Source: Begonia masoniana
Taxonomy: Eukaryota; Streptophyta; Magnoliopsida; Cucurbitales; Begoniaceae
Direction: 5' to 3'
Assembly (NCBI GenBank): GCA_022432975.1
Contig: CM039505.1
Span: 48,319,897 to 48,383,896 of the forward strand
Length of the DNA: 64,000 nt
The position numbers and the translations under genes were made by a program. This document shows, one piece after another, positions 12,095-23,674 of the stretch (the first letter of the stretch is position 1; every line of letters starts with the position of its first letter). The notes beneath the pieces were generated by a model that made no database searches, was not told where the DNA came from, and worked only from the letters and a program-made list of their open reading frames with translations.

Positions 12095-12574
12095 ATGTGT
12101 ATGATTGAGCACGCCCATGAAATGTATAAATCTGAAAATGGGGGATCTAAATTTGTGCTTGACTACTGTTGGCATTTGTTAAGGATTGAGCCAAAGTGGA
12201 ATAATGCCTTCCAACCAGAGAGTTCTAAAAGATCAAAAGTTTCCGAATCCGAAGCATACACTTCGTCCTCTAATCCAGAGAAGAGTGATGATGATGTTCA
12301 AGAAGTGCGGCCAATAGGCCAAAAGGCATCCAAGAGAAAGGTAAAGGAAAAAAATGAAACAACAGTAGACATGTCTCAATTTGTGGAAGCTCAAAATCAC
12401 AGAACAGCCGCTTTAGAGAAATTAGTGGAGATAGAAACTAAAAAGGCAGAAGACAAGAGGATGGCAAAGTACGTGGACTATCTCATGCTGGATACGTCGT
12501 ATATGACCGAAAAACAAAAAATAGACCATGAAAAATTATGTGATCATATTAGGACGAACTTCTTGAAGTTTTAA
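12095..12574 (+). pseudogene. PIF/Harbinger ORF1-type protein, C-terminal part (NAM-associated domain)
   Basis: 159 codons resembling the C-terminal half of plant Harbinger ORF1 or 'glutathione S-transferase T3-like' Myb/SANT proteins. It has AHEMYKSENGGSKFVLDYCW, a basic Lys-rich stretch (SKRKVKEK), then a charged helix (ALEKLVEIETKKAEDKRMAKY), ending NFLKF. The SANT-like N-terminal half present at 19232-19400 is missing here. In PIF/Harbinger elements this protein helps the DDE transposase bind and move to the nucleus. No DDE transposase ORF is present in this window, so this is a remnant. Confidence 0.7.
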
Positions 12575-12599
12575 TGTAATTTTGTTTTCAAATCATTGT

Positions 12600-12899
12600 T
12601 ATAAGATTCTGAATAATTATATTAAATTATGTGATCATATTTTGATTATTAAATATAATTAAAATAGTAAATAAAATAATGTAGATGTGGGACCTTAGAG
12701 AGAGAAAAATTATATTAAACTATTAATATAATATGGCACCCGTCAATGTCAACCACTGGAGTGGTTTTTTGGTTGAAGTTGCCCAATCTGATGTGGAGGA
12801 AAGAGAATATGAGGTGGAGGAGAGAGAGAATAATTTTTTTATTTTTTAAGTAATGGTTGGCATCCATGGGTGCCAACCATTGGAGGTGCTCTAACAAGC
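12600..12899 (+). repeat. Probable 3' terminus of a Harbinger-like element
   Basis: Follows the ORF1 fragment. It ends with a subterminal purine-rich block (GAGGTGGAGGAGAGAGAG) and an imperfect hairpin around GGTTGGCATCCATGGGTGCC, then TTGGAGGTGCTC followed by TAA. The same order (purine block, AT stretch, ...TTGGAGTTGCTC then TTA) is seen at 20395-20508. The TTA/TAA next to the terminus fits the 3-bp target preference of PIF/Harbinger, but the partner end was not found. Confidence 0.5.
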
Positions 12900-13765
12900 T
12901 CTTCACATTCCTCACATTTCTCTTAATTTTTTAATCAATCTAACTCACCGACACATGCGTCCACATAACACTTTCTCTCTCCAGTTTCTACAAATAAAAA
13001 AGGACTCACTCAAGCTCTTACTACGCTTTACAAAATAGCATCCAAAATTGTCTTCGCCAACCTCTCTCCCCCTCCCTCTTCAACTCTTCAAGTCTACTTT
13101 TCCAAACAAAACTCTACTTGGGATAGCAAGTTGTATTTCTCTCACAACGCATATTCACTATAGATTTAAATATCCCATTGTAAGTTGACCGTCTTTTCCT
13201 CCTTATAAAAAAAAATCTTAATAATTACTATTCATCGTAAAAAACCTCCAAATTTCAAAAATAGGTAAAATAAACCTTTTAGTCCGGATTGGTCACGAGT
13301 TTTTGTCATTTTCTGCGGAGGCCGGCCGGTCCAATTACCCTATTTAAACCCCTCTCCCCCTTCTTCAACTCACACCAAAAACTTTCCAAAATAACTCTCT
13401 CTATTAATTACTTCCTTTTGACGATATTTTGGGCGTTCAACAGCTAAGTATGAAGTTTTTAATTTTATTTTTTTTATCATTTACTTCCGAAATTTAAAAT
13501 AATATGTACATTTTAATTTCTCATTTTTTTAATGATTTAATATTTTGCTCCATTTACTCCCAGGCGATATTACTCCGCGTTCACCTTTTAGGTATGTAGT
13601 CTGTTTTTTGTTTTTAATTTATCTTAATATGGACATTTTAATTACCAGTTTTATAATAATTTAACATTTTGCCATTTTTGCCAGGTACATGAGCAATTGA
13701 AATTACTTGCCTGTCATTCGTAACAATTCAATGCAAAGTTTCATACAATTTAGTTTTGAGTTACT
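12900..13765 (+). other. Non-coding leader-like sequence related to 20520-20900
   Basis: Contains pyrimidine-rich leader-like stretches (CCTATTTAAACCCCTCTCCCCC near 13340, TTTTGACGATATTTTGGGCG near 13416) resembling the region upstream of the MULE fragment at 21311 (TTCCGACGATATTTCTCCGCG near 20622). It is probably the 5' flank of another copy of that element. No ORF. Confidence 0.4.
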
Positions 13766-14525
13766 TTAGTTCGGGGGCTGAATTGTCGAAACAAATTGTT
13801 CTTGAACTGAATTGAAAACTCCTCATAGTTCGGGAGCAGGATTGACAAAATAAACTGTTCGGGGGCCGAATTGTTGAAACAAATTGTTCGGGGTCTGAAT
13901 TGAAAAATTCATAGTTCAATGGTCAAATTGCCGAAACAAATTGTTCGGGGATTGAATTGAAAACTCCTTCTAGTTCGGGGGCTGAATTGTCGAAATAAAT
14001 TAATTGGAGACTGAATTGAAAACTTCTAATAGTTCAAGGGTCAAATTGCAGAAACAAATTGTTTGGGGATTGAATTGAAAACTCCTTATAGATCGGGGGC
14101 CAAATTGTCGAAACAAATTGTTCGGGGTCTGAATTGAAAAACTTCATAGTTCAAAGGTCAAATTGCATAAACAAATTGTTCGAGAACTGAATTAAAAACT
14201 CCTCGTAGTTCCGGGGCTGAATTGTCGAAACAAATTATTCAGGGTTTAAATTGAAAAACTTTATATTTCAATGGTCAAATTGCAAAAAAAAATTATTCGG
14301 GGACTGAATTGAAAACTCCTTATAGTTCGAGAGCCTAATTGTCGAAATAAATTGTTCGGGAACTGAATTGAAAACTCTTCATAGTTCGGGGGCCGAGTTG
14401 ACAAAATAAAATGTTCAGAGGTCGAATTGTCGAAACAAATTGTTCGGGGTCTGAATTGAAAAACTTTATAGTTCAAGGGTCAAATTGCAGAAATAAATTG
14501 TTCGGGGACTGAATTGAAAACTAAG
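13766..14525. repeat. Degenerate minisatellite, about 59-bp unit made of two 29-30 bp halves
   Basis: About 13 repeats built from alternating halves of the types GTTCGGGGGCTGAATTGTCG and GTTCGGGGACTGAATTGAAA. Units differ by many substitutions, so the array is old. It directly precedes a T32 remnant and has apparently replaced that gene's upstream part. Confidence 0.85.
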
Positions 14526-14618
14526 GCTGGGCACAGTCTGATCCGGGCCGGTTCTGGCCCAGAACCCGACCGGACCGTTGGTTTTGGGAATTTGTTTCCC
14601 GAAATCGGAACCGGTCTC

Positions 14619-15009
14619 TAGTAGAAGTCGACGGGTCTTGGATGCCCAAGGGTCATCCCGGAGCCTCCATATCTCGGGATGTTCCGATAGAGGACGCCCC
14701 CCGCCCCGCCCCGCCCCCGAGGATACCCCATACACCGAGTACAGCACCACGCCGTCATTGTACCCCCACGATGCTAGTATGTGGGAGCAGAAGTTTGACA
14801 TGATAGATAACTGTCTTGTCAAGATGAGCCAGAGTCTACAGAGTCTACATCATTGGATGGATACGATGTAGGACAGGTGGGATCAGAGGTGGGACATCTT
14901 GCTGAAAAGGCAGGAGTTGATCAGATTGTCTCAATTGCGGCTTGAAGACTCCTTCGAGCGTTGGCGTAGAGGCGGCGATGAGGGCGATGATCTCTCACCC
15001 TTACTGTAG
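14619..15009 (+). pseudogene. T32 (plant transposon protein) gene, 3' part only
   Basis: Nucleotide match to the end of the T32 gene at 35627-35987: GACGGGTCTTGGATGCCC, then a Pro/Thr-rich stretch with a GC-rich CCCCGCCCC insertion, a conserved CCCCACGA block, then DRWDQRWDIL and a C-terminal acidic tail. Frames are broken (stop after HHWMDTM at 14869-14871). The codon that is a stop (TGA) in the 34800 copy is TGG here. Confidence 0.75.
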
Positions 15010-15466
15010 TTTAGTTTATGTTGTATATTTCTTGTAATATACTCTTTAGTTGATTTTCTTGTAATGTACTTTTTATTTTAGTTTCTTGTAATTTACTCTT
15101 TAGTTGATTATTGTTATGTAGTTTAGTTTAGATTATTTGTGTACTGGATCTGGCTGTTGGATATATATTTACGATTTAAATATGCAAGAATTGTTTGAAG
15201 ATAGCTATGGAGGAGTCATAAAACAAACAAAACTCTGTCAATTTTTTATAAATTTAATTAATTACTTTAATTATCTATTAATAAATTATTTATTGTTTAA
15301 ATAATTAAATTAAATTATTTATTAATAAATCCTTTATTATTTTTCTTTTATTTGTTTTAATTTTTATTTTTATATCACATAAATAAAAGAAAAAAAATTA
15401 GAATGATATAAATATAATTGTAACGGTCACTTACAACATAATTAATAACGGCCAATTATTTCTGCG
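15010..15466. other. AT-rich 3' region between convergent T32 and MULE genes
   Basis: The sequence around 15136-15240 (GTGTACTGGATCTG, TGCAAGAATTGTTTGAAGATAGC) matches 36081-36093 plus 38781-38880 in the full element. That shows what the latter looked like before the solo LTR entered it. Confidence 0.7.
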
Positions 15467-16425
15467 TCAACCGCATGTCGCTGATTCTTGTGTCCCTTTA
15501 GTTGTGTTGAATCTCATATACGTGTCTTCAGTAGCAGCTCCTGAAGTGGATCCCCGATGAAGACAAGTGCGACTATTGTACCCCTTCTCCCTACATATAC
15601 TACACGTCACCTTGGAGTTCAACTTACTTATTGTCGAACTCGATGGCTCGTCAACATCCCGCACTCTTGTCTTCTTTGGCCTACCAGGTTGGCGATATCT
15701 TCTCAGCGGGATGAGTTGCTTCACATATGTCACTACCGGCCACATTTGATTGCCGCTCACGGGTCGTATAAACTATGAATACATCTGCAGGTAGGTCACC
15801 CGGTGGTAGCATGGATGCACGTAATTTTTCGGTGCAATTCTCATGAACCGGATGCATTGAATGACATGGACACACGAAATTCCAGTACGCATCGACCTTG
15901 TGCAGTTGCACATACTCGTATTCATGTCAACTGTGTATTGTTCGTAGCCGTTACTCATCTCATATTGTGCATCTCCCGCAGGCTGAGCACTCTAATGTTG
16001 AGCTGTCATTCCTACCTTGTGAAGCTATCCTTGATCTTGGAACACAGGAGGTCTGTTGATTGGGTCAACTTCTCAAATATTTTGACGATGCGAGTCATCA
16101 TACACTTTTGAATCAGCTCGAACATGGTCAAGATCGGCTTGTCTCTCGCAGGCAGTAGAAGTGCATTGAATGACTCGCTCAAATTATTCAAACCCATTTC
16201 GCACTTGGAGACCCAAGAGAAGGCATGAGAAGCCCAATATTTAGGTTGTTCTGCTCGTAGCCATTCTTGGGCATCTGGGCTAAGCTGAAATAATTTGCTC
16301 ATTTCGTGGTTAAAATGATACTCTGTCGGTGCCCTGACTGCATTCCACATCGCATCTCGGTATGCTCTGCCCCGAAACAGAGATTTGAAGTTTGCATACA
16401 TATGCCAGAGGCATAAGCGCTGCAC
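15467..16425 (-). pseudogene. MULE (mudrA-like) transposase, C-terminal half, frameshifted
   Basis: Minus-strand pieces in order: LCLWHMYANFKSLFRG and YWASHAFSW (end of the DDE domain), GLNNLSESFNALLLPARDKP, a SWIM zinc finger with CNC...C-x-H (about 15850-15930), the motif QPGRPKKTRVRDVDEPSSS, and a CCHC knuckle (CSICREKG...C). The frame changes at about 15960-16012 and 15750-15780, and the N-terminal DNA-binding domain and first catalytic Asp are missing. It is the convergent partner of the T32 remnant to its left. Confidence 0.85.
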
Positions 16426-16439
16426 GAAAAAATTTCCAT

Positions 16440-18085
16440 AAACATCTATATTTCAATACGAAGAATATTTTTTAATCAAATTGTGCTCCAAATCGAGCCA
16501 GGTGGTTTCCTCGAATTTTATTTATATTGAGGGGAAAGTGTCGACCAGGTGGTTTCCCCGATCGACACTTTCGAAAAACAAAGAGATTACATAACTTGCA
16601 GAAAATAAATAACACTTATTTGCGGAAAAGAAATTACATAACTTGCGGAAAAAAATACATTAAAATTTCAAGATGTTAGTCCTAATATGATCACAAAATC
16701 TTTCGTGATCTTTTTTTTGTCGATCAGTCATATACGACGTATCCATAATGAAGTAATCCATGTACTTTTTTATTAGCTTCAATCTCCACTAATTTCTCCA
16801 ATGCGACTGCTTTTCGAGATTGAGTTTCTAAATACTCAGAAGACTCACCTTTTTTTCCTTTCCCTTTCTTTTGGCTGCCTTTTGGCCAATTGGCCGCATT
16901 TCATGTACTTCATTGTCACTCTTCTCTAGATTAGATGACGAAGTGTATGCCCCTGATTCGAAAACTTTTGTTCTCTTAGAGCCCTCTTGCTGATATGAAG
17001 TATTCCATTTCGGCTCATCGTTAACATCTTCCAACAGTAGTGAAACATAAAATGAGAGCCACCATTTTTAGATTTATATAGTTGGTGGGCATGCCATAAT
17101 TTGGTCATCGGACCACCCACTATGGCGTGCTCGTTGGTAACAACCATTGAAAAACAGTACCTTATGATTTATCTTATTCTAATGATCCTTGCATTGATTC
17201 CCTGTTCTGCTAGGCCCATCTTCGCAGTTTTCGTTGAAGTAATCAGCAATACGGTCCCAAAAGCGTGCTACTATTTGGTCAATGCCAATCACAGAATCCT
17301 TAGATGTGTTGAGTCATCCGCTTATCAGAAGTAGATTTGCTGCTTCACTCCACCTCATTTTTCGTTTGGATTTTTGAGGTTTATTCTCTTCAACAATTCG
17401 AGGCGCATTCTGTTACTCGTCTCCACCGCGTCCATGTCAGGATTCAGAAGCAGAGATGGATAGTGTTCGGTGTGAGGGAGGTGAACCAAATGGTGGTGAA
17501 TTTGCAAACGTGACAAATTGCGAATACCGAAACGTCTCAAAGGAACTCAAATTTGGGTTTTGAAATAGTGGAAATGGATAATTTTTAAAATTTTGAAAGT
17601 TTGACGGTACTTGATGATATTGAAAATGTGAAATTTGGAGAATTTTGGAATAATTGATTAAATGGATTTTGATGTATTTGGTGAAAGGATTTTTAAAGAA
17701 CTTTGAGAAAATTGAAAAAATGGATTCTGATAATTTGAATGATTGAAATGTGAAGAGTTATCAGAATCTATTTGTATATGAATTTGAGGAAAAATGAGAA
17801 GGAAATTGTGAAGAAATTGTAGGAAATTGTGAAGAAAATATGAGAAGAAAATATGAATTTAGACAACCAATATTTGTATTTATAGATAGAAAAAATGAAA
17901 ATATATAAAATAATTTTTAGCTGTTGAGCAACGGTGTAATTTTTTTGTGTATGACTCACATGCTTCAATTTGTATCAAACAAAATAGTACAATCTAAATA
18001 AAATATAATGTTTAATCTAATTAAACTAGATAAACAAACAAATAAAAATTTTTAAAAAACTATTTCGCACTCCTAGTCAGCGTGG
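16440..18085 (-). pseudogene. Left arm of inverted Harbinger ORF1 duplication
   Basis: On the minus strand it encodes, with several breaks, the same protein as the right arm: a Ser/Asn/Phe-rich N-terminus, LVHLPHTEHYPSLLLNPD and LELLKRINLKNPN (about 17355-17470), a SANT-like region, HAHQLYKSKNGGSHFMF, and a basic RPIGQKAAKRKGKEKK stretch (about 16850-16910). The non-coding ends (16440-16600) also pair with 20010-20130. Multiple stops and frame changes. Confidence 0.8.
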
Positions 18086-18204
18086 CTTAAGGGTTGCTTT
18101 TAAGCAACCCTTGAGGGCACCTCCAATGGAGGTGCTATCTTAGTTGCTTGTCAGAGTTACTCTAACAAGCAACAGCAACAGCAACGATCGTTGCTATCCT
18201 CGTT
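18086..18204. repeat. Spacer of the inverted duplication with terminal-repeat-like hairpins
   Basis: Contains GGGTTGCTTTTAAGCAACCC (a 20-base perfect palindrome at 18093-18112), CACCTCCAATGGAGGTG, and GTTACTC followed by TAA. Similar wording (GAGCAACTCCAA..., TTGGAGTTGCTC) marks the ends of the neighbouring Harbinger-like elements, so this looks like two 5' termini placed head to head. Confidence 0.6.
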
Positions 18205-20140
18205 TGAGAGTCACGCTGACTAGAAGTGTGAAATAGTTTTTTAAAAAATTTTATTTGTTTGTTTCTCTAGTTTAATTAGATTAAACATTATATTTTATTT
18301 AGATTGTACTGTTTTGTTTGATACAAATTGAAGCATGTGAGTCATATACAAAAAAATTCCACTGTTGCTTAGCGGCTAAAAATTGAAAAAAAATATTATT
18401 TTATATATTATCACTTTTTCTATCTATAAATACAAACATTTGTTGTCCAAATTCATATTTTCTTCTCATTTTTCCTACACAATTTCCTACAATTTCTTCA
18501 CAATTTCCTTTTTATTTTTCCTCAAGTTCATATACAAATGGATTTTGATAACTCTTCAAATTTCAATTACTCAAATTATCAGAATTCATTTTTTCAATTT
18601 TCTCAAAGTTATTCAAATATCACTTTTTCTATCTATAAATACAAACATTTGTTGTCCAAATTCATATTTTCTTCTCATTTTTCCTTCACAATTTCCTACA
18701 ATTTCTTCACAATTTCCTTCTCATTTTTCCTCAAATTCATATACAAATGGATTCTGATACCTCTTCAAATTTCAATCACTCAAATTATCAGAATCCATTT
18801 TTTCAATTTTTTCAAAGTTCTTCAAATATCCCTCACCCAATACATCAAAATTCATTTAATCAATTATCCCAAAATTCTCCAAAATCCCAAATTCCATATT
18901 TTCAATATCATCAAGTACCGTCAAACTTTCAAAATTTTAAAAATTATCCATTTTCACCATTTCAAAACCCAAATTTGAGTTCCTTTAAGACGTCCCAGTG
19001 TTCTCCATTTGTCACGTTTGCAAATCACCACCATTTGGTTCATCTCCCTCACACAGAACAACATCCACCTCTGCTTCTGAATCCCGACCTGGACGCAGTG
19101 GAAACGAGTTACAGAATGCACCTCGAATTGTTGAAGAGAATAAACCTCAAAAATCCAAACAAAAAATGAGGTGAAGTGAAGCAGTAAATTTACTTACGAT
19201 AAGGGGATGGCTTAACACATCTAAGGATTCTGTGGTTGGCATTGACCAAACAGCAGCACACTTTTGGGACCGCATTGCTGATTATTTCAACGAAAACTAC
19301 GAAGATGGGCCTAGTAGAACAGGGAATCAATGCAAGAACCATTGGAACAAGATAAAAATCATAAGGTACTACTTTTCAATAGTTGTTACCAACGAGTTCA
19401 ACGAGCACGCCATAATGGGTGGTCCGATGACCAAATTATGGAGCATGCCCACCAACTGTATAAATCTGAAAATGGTAGCTCTCATTTTATGTTTCACTAC
19501 TGTTGGAAGATGTTAAACAATGAGCTGAAATGGAATACTTCATATCAGCAAGAGGGCTCTAAGAGAACAAAAGTTTTCGAATCAAGGGCATATACTTCGT
19601 CATCTAATCCAGAGAAAAGTAACAATGAAGTACGGCCAATTGACCAAAAGGCAGCCAAAAGAAAGGGAAAGGAAAAAAAAAAGATGAGTCTGTTGAGTAT
19701 TTGGAAACTCAATCTCGAAAAGCAGCCGCATTTGAGAAATTAGTGGAGATTGAAGCTAAAAAGTCAGAAGATAAGAGAATAACAAAGTACTTGGACTACT
19801 TCATTATGGATACGCGTATATGACTGATCAACAAAAAAAAGATCACGAAAGATTTTGTGATCATATTAGGACTAACATCTTGAAATTTTAATGTATTTTT
19901 TTCGCAAGTTATGTAATTTTTTTTCCGCAAATAAGTAATATTTCTTTTCTGCAAGTTATTTAATTTCTTTTTCGCAAGTTATGTAATCTCTTTGTTTTCC
20001 GAAAGTATCGACCGGGGAAACCACCTGGTCGACACTTTCCCCTCAATATAAATAAAATTCGGGGAAACCACCTGGCTCGATTTGGAGCACAATTTGATTA
20101 AAAAATATTCTTCGTATTGAAATATAGATGTTTATAAAAA
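18205..20140 (+). pseudogene. Right arm of inverted Harbinger ORF1 duplication
   Basis: Promoter-like AT-rich start, two ATGs (18538 and 18747, created by a tandem duplication), NPDLDAVETSYRMHLELLKRINL, then a frameshift. The SANT-like stretch TAAHFWDRIADYFNEN...NQCKNHWNKIK (19250-19360) follows, then a second frameshift to HAHQLYKSENGSSHFMFHYCW and a basic segment, ending ...NILKF at about 19890. The order matches plant PIF/Harbinger ORF1 (Myb/SANT DNA-binding) proteins. It is interrupted, so not functional as written. Confidence 0.75.
18410..18828 (+). repeat. Tandem duplication of about 209 bp covering TATA box and start codon
   Basis: 18410-18618 and 18619-18828 are near-identical. Each contains TCTATAAATACA (TATA-like, near 18422 and 18631) and an ATGGATT(C/T)TGAT start. 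The duplication gives the ORF1 gene two promoter/start modules in series. Confidence 0.8.
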
Positions 20141-20339
20141 ATTTTTCTTCAATATTTTGGACGGTAACCGTGTTTGTGTAATTTTATATTTGTATTTTAA
20201 TTATATACAATTAATATTAATTTTGGTTGCTTCCCAAACTATAATATTTGTTTTTTTTGTAAATATAAACTATAATATTTACTTCATTTAATAATATTAT
20301 GATTATATATATATATAAGTAAAATTAATATAAAATTAT

Positions 20340-20508
20340 TTTATAAGCAACGAACTAGGGGTTGCTATCATTGGAGTATAAGGTTGCTTGAGGTTGCTTA
20401 AGAGATGAGGTGGAAGAAAGAAAATGCAATTTATTTAAATAATAATATAAATAATATTAATTTATTTGATAGCAACTCCAACAGGTTGCTACCGTTGGAG
20501 TTGCTCTT
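20340..20508 (+). repeat. Terminal region of a Harbinger-like element
   Basis: Contains AGGGGTTGCTATCATTGG, a purine-rich block GATGAGGTGGAAGAAAG, an AT stretch and the ending GCAACTCCAACAGGTTGC...TTGGAGTTGCTC followed by TTA. It closely parallels 12720-12899. The left partner is unclear; the spacer at 18086-18204 has related sequence. Confidence 0.5.
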
Positions 20509-21310
20509 AGTGAGGATATTAAAAAAAATACTTCTCTTCTCAAGGAAACAAGTTTAATAAACTCCCTTTTGATTTTCAAATCACACCAAACTTTCAATAC
20601 TCTCTCAACTATTTTTCTTATTCCGACGATATTTCTCCGCGTTTACTTGCACTAGGTACAAATTTTTTTTTTTTAATTTTATCATTTACTTAGGGATTTT
20701 AAAAAAAAAAAACTCATATATAAGGTGTTAAACTGAGATTAAATTTTTTACGACGTATTTTTTATTTAAAATCCTATTAACAGTTTCTATCTAAATTCTA
20801 AAAATATGGACATTTTATTTTATTTATTTAAATATTTCTAATATTTTTTTCTATATTAACGACGACTATTTTCTTGCTCCGGCAATATTTTTCTACGTTC
20901 ACCGACTAGATACGAAGTTTTTTTCTATTTTATTTTATTAGATATTTATCAAATATACCGTAGATAATTAGATAACATCTGTTAGCGTTTCTCTTATCGC
21001 ATATTAAGTGGTGTAATTGTACTGCGTAAGTAAGTTCTTTCTAAAAGACTGAGTTTTAAGTGGAACTGTTTGTGACCCCTACAGCCTTCCATGGAAACTT
21101 ACTTAGAAAGTTAATTCTGTCTATGAGATTATCAAGTAGTCTTTTCTTGGAGTTAATCCTGAATAGTACTCTCCATGTTTTAACTTAATTACTTTTATAG
21201 AATGTCAAATATAATTAATTTGCGACGATCATGAATTTCGATTCAAGTAGAGAATTATTTATTTTCATTTTATTTATTTAAATATTTATAATATTTTTTG
21301 CTATATTAGA
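20509..21310 (+). other. Non-coding 5' flank of the split MULE gene
   Basis: Repeated leader-like elements (CGACGATATTTCTCCGCG near 20624, CCGGCAATATTTTTCTACG near 20879) and several AT-rich stretches. No ORF. It is likely the promoter/leader of the MULE gene starting at 21313. Confidence 0.4.
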
Positions 21311-21648
21311 TTATGGATTTCGATTCAGGTAGATTGGTTGATTTATACGAGAGATCAACTAGTGATGCCGAAATAGATTAGTATTCAGAAGGGGCATGCC
21401 TCCATATGGTGATCTACGAGCATTTGATCAGACAGATGCAAATGAAGAAATATTCATCTATTCAAACTATAGAAACGTTGGACGATGAGCTTCGAACACC
21501 GGTTGGCTCAGATGATGAGGAGGTAGAAAGTAGACCGGTAAGAGAACAAATTTCAATGGGATTTTTTTTTTTTAGACAATATGGTTCTTTAGAAGAAATT
21601 AAAGAAGAATTACGCGAATATTTTTAGAAAAATTGATTATGGTATAAA
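21311..21648 (+). pseudogene. MULE (mudrA-like) transposase, N-terminal fragment
   Basis: Begins ATGGATTTCGATTC (21313), with an in-frame TAG soon after, then TLDDELRTPVGSDDEEVESRPV and YGSLEEIKEELREYF. These match the N-terminus of the 42259 transposase (TLDEELRTPIGSDVDEVESLPV). The frame ends at 21627 and the sequence is then cut by an LTR inserted after ATAAA (21644-21648). The gene resumes at 27627. Confidence 0.8.
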
Positions 21649-22183
21649 TGTAACACCCGGGTTTTTTTTATGGAAAATTGGAGAGAAGATTTATCGGAAT
21701 TTGAAAAGGCTTAATGGGAATTTAGTTATTAAAGTTAATTTAGTTTTATTAAAGTTATTATTATTATTATTAATTAATTAATTAATTATTTAAAAAAAAA
21801 ACATAAAACAACATAATGGCATTCGCCATTCTGTTGTCGAGCCCGACGCTGAGCGAGGAGCAAAGGAGAGGAGGGAGAGCGCGAGCGACCTCGCTCCGAC
21901 GGCGACCACGGCTCCGGCCACCGTTCAGACGTGCAGGCGCCGGCGAGCTGAAGCCAGAGCTCGGTTCGGCTTTCTCCGCGCCAGACCCGACCGAAAACAG
22001 GTGTTTTTCTCCCCTGTTTTCGTTCTTCTTGAGGCCGTGAATGGCGAGCCAGCTTTGTAGCACCCGACCCTATCGAACCAGCTCTTTTATTATTAATAAA
22101 ATACACTTTATTAGTCAATAAATTAGGTAGGGTTATTAAATAACTTGGCAAAGGGCATTAGAGTAAATTGCAATTTTCAAAGA

Positions 22184-22201
22184 GTGGATAACGTATTTAA
22201 G
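22184..22201 (+). promoter_or_regulatory. Conserved LTR core promoter candidate
   Basis: GTGGATAACGTATTTAAG, with a TATTTAAG TATA-like core. Exactly the same 18-mer occurs at 45437-45454, 61417-61434 and, reversed, at 51343-51360 and 58283-58300, always about 130-150 bases inside the LTR start. The surrounding sequence differs, so this block is selectively conserved. Confidence 0.65.
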
Positions 22202-22542
22202 GGAAGAGGGTTGGGTTTAATGCACTGTAGCCGCCACCATTTCATACCATTCCCTCTTTGGGTTTCAGCTCAGGCAGACGAGCTCTCTAGGCGATCTTCC
22301 TCGCGAGATTCACCTTCGACCTAGGTAAGTTTTCCATTCATCTTCTCGATATTATAGTGAGTAGATAGCGGGAGTGCAATGCGTGTGTAACTTGGTGAAT
22401 GCTGTGAGTGAGCTGAGTTCGAGTTTAGTGCTGAACCAAGAATGTGCGATGGCCCGAAGTTCTAAGCTAGCTCCTTAGATTCGTGAATGGTGTGGGATGA
22501 GATTTAGTGAAGTTCTGATTAGTGTTCTGTTTATGACACTAG

Positions 22543-22592
22543 GTGAACAGGGCTTTCAAGTAGTTGAAACCGAGCGATTTCCAGGAGACCAG
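22543..22592 (+). other. Predicted 50-nt mini-exon in the LTR leader
   Basis: Preceded by TATGACACTAG and followed by GTAAGTAG, so bounded by a consensus acceptor and a consensus donor. The position matches the 51-nt intervals at 45764-45814 and 57902-57952. Splicing has not been shown. Confidence 0.5.
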
Positions 22593-23674
22593 GTAAGTAG
22601 AGTTTGTTTGTGCCTTCGGGCCTACATCACAAAACAATAGGATTAATGTATGTTCGTGTGCTTATTTCCAGTTGTCATGCATCATATTTTGAAATGTACA
22701 AAAATGAATTTACATGATTTTGAATTGGCAAAAAATGAACAGATTGAAACAGTACGTGAAGCAGATTTGCTGTTAAGGGAATTAATCCAACCCTTAATGA
22801 GCCAGTGGATTGAGGTTTTGGGAAAAGTGATCCGCTTCCCAATCCGACAGGGGGATCTGAACAGTTATGAGTATCAGATTTGCTGTTAGGGGAATTAATC
22901 CAACCCTTAACGAGCCAGTGGATATTTATACTTTGGGAGAAATGATCCAACTCCCAATTTCACAGGGGGATCTGTACAGAAACGATGAATATGCAACTGA
23001 GATAAGAAAAGTAGAAACTGCATGTTTAGGAATTTATGATTCAGTATTTCATTTCACTATTGCTTTACTTGCTTAGCATTAGGCTAATAGATGAGTTTTG
23101 TGATGTAGGTGAAGAAGCTTTAGCAGGTGTGTTTACTGAGTTCACAGAGGGCTAGTTGGGTTGGAGGAGTGCATCCACACAATGTTCTTGCAGCTGATGG
23201 GGCAGTTTAATTGATGTCTGTTGGAGTGAAGGTTTTATTATCAATGCTTTATTTTAGATGGATCGAGTTTTCATAATAGTAGTGATTTCAGTGTTTTGAA
23301 CAAATTGAGTTTTATTATTTGATAATGGCATTCCCCTGAGGTTTGAAGATTTGCACTTGTTGGATTTTAGGCAATACATGGGTTTGAATCCTTTTCTGAG
23401 TGATTTCAGTAAGGCAAATAGATTCTTTTTCATAAATGGAGTTATATTGTATAATTAGGAGTAGCCAGAATGTCGTCCTGAATCTATCGGTAGATGGGAT
23501 GTGTTTTGTTATCTGTCGGTAGATGCATTCTATCGGCAGAAGTTGAGTAGTTTGAACCTACCGGAAGGAGATGTCTATCGGTAGGTGTATCCAAACTTCT
23601 ATCGGATGATGTCTTCAGTAAAGGCATCGGAAGATGTAGTCTTATTTCTATCGATGGATATAGACCCATTTCTA

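Noticed and set aside
18383..18757. 124-codon Ile/Phe/Ser-rich ORF
   Set aside because: Arises from the AT-rich promoter/leader tandem duplication; only the frame starting at 18747 continues into recognisable ORF1 protein.
12095..20140. A complete autonomous PIF/Harbinger element
   Set aside because: Only ORF1-type fragments are present; no DDE transposase (ORF2) was found in this window.
21782..22151. GC-rich ORFs on both strands at the left of the solo LTR
   Set aside because: They lie in the LTR leader region, cross the LTR-in-LTR junction at 22056 and have only compositional bias (Arg/Pro/Ser).
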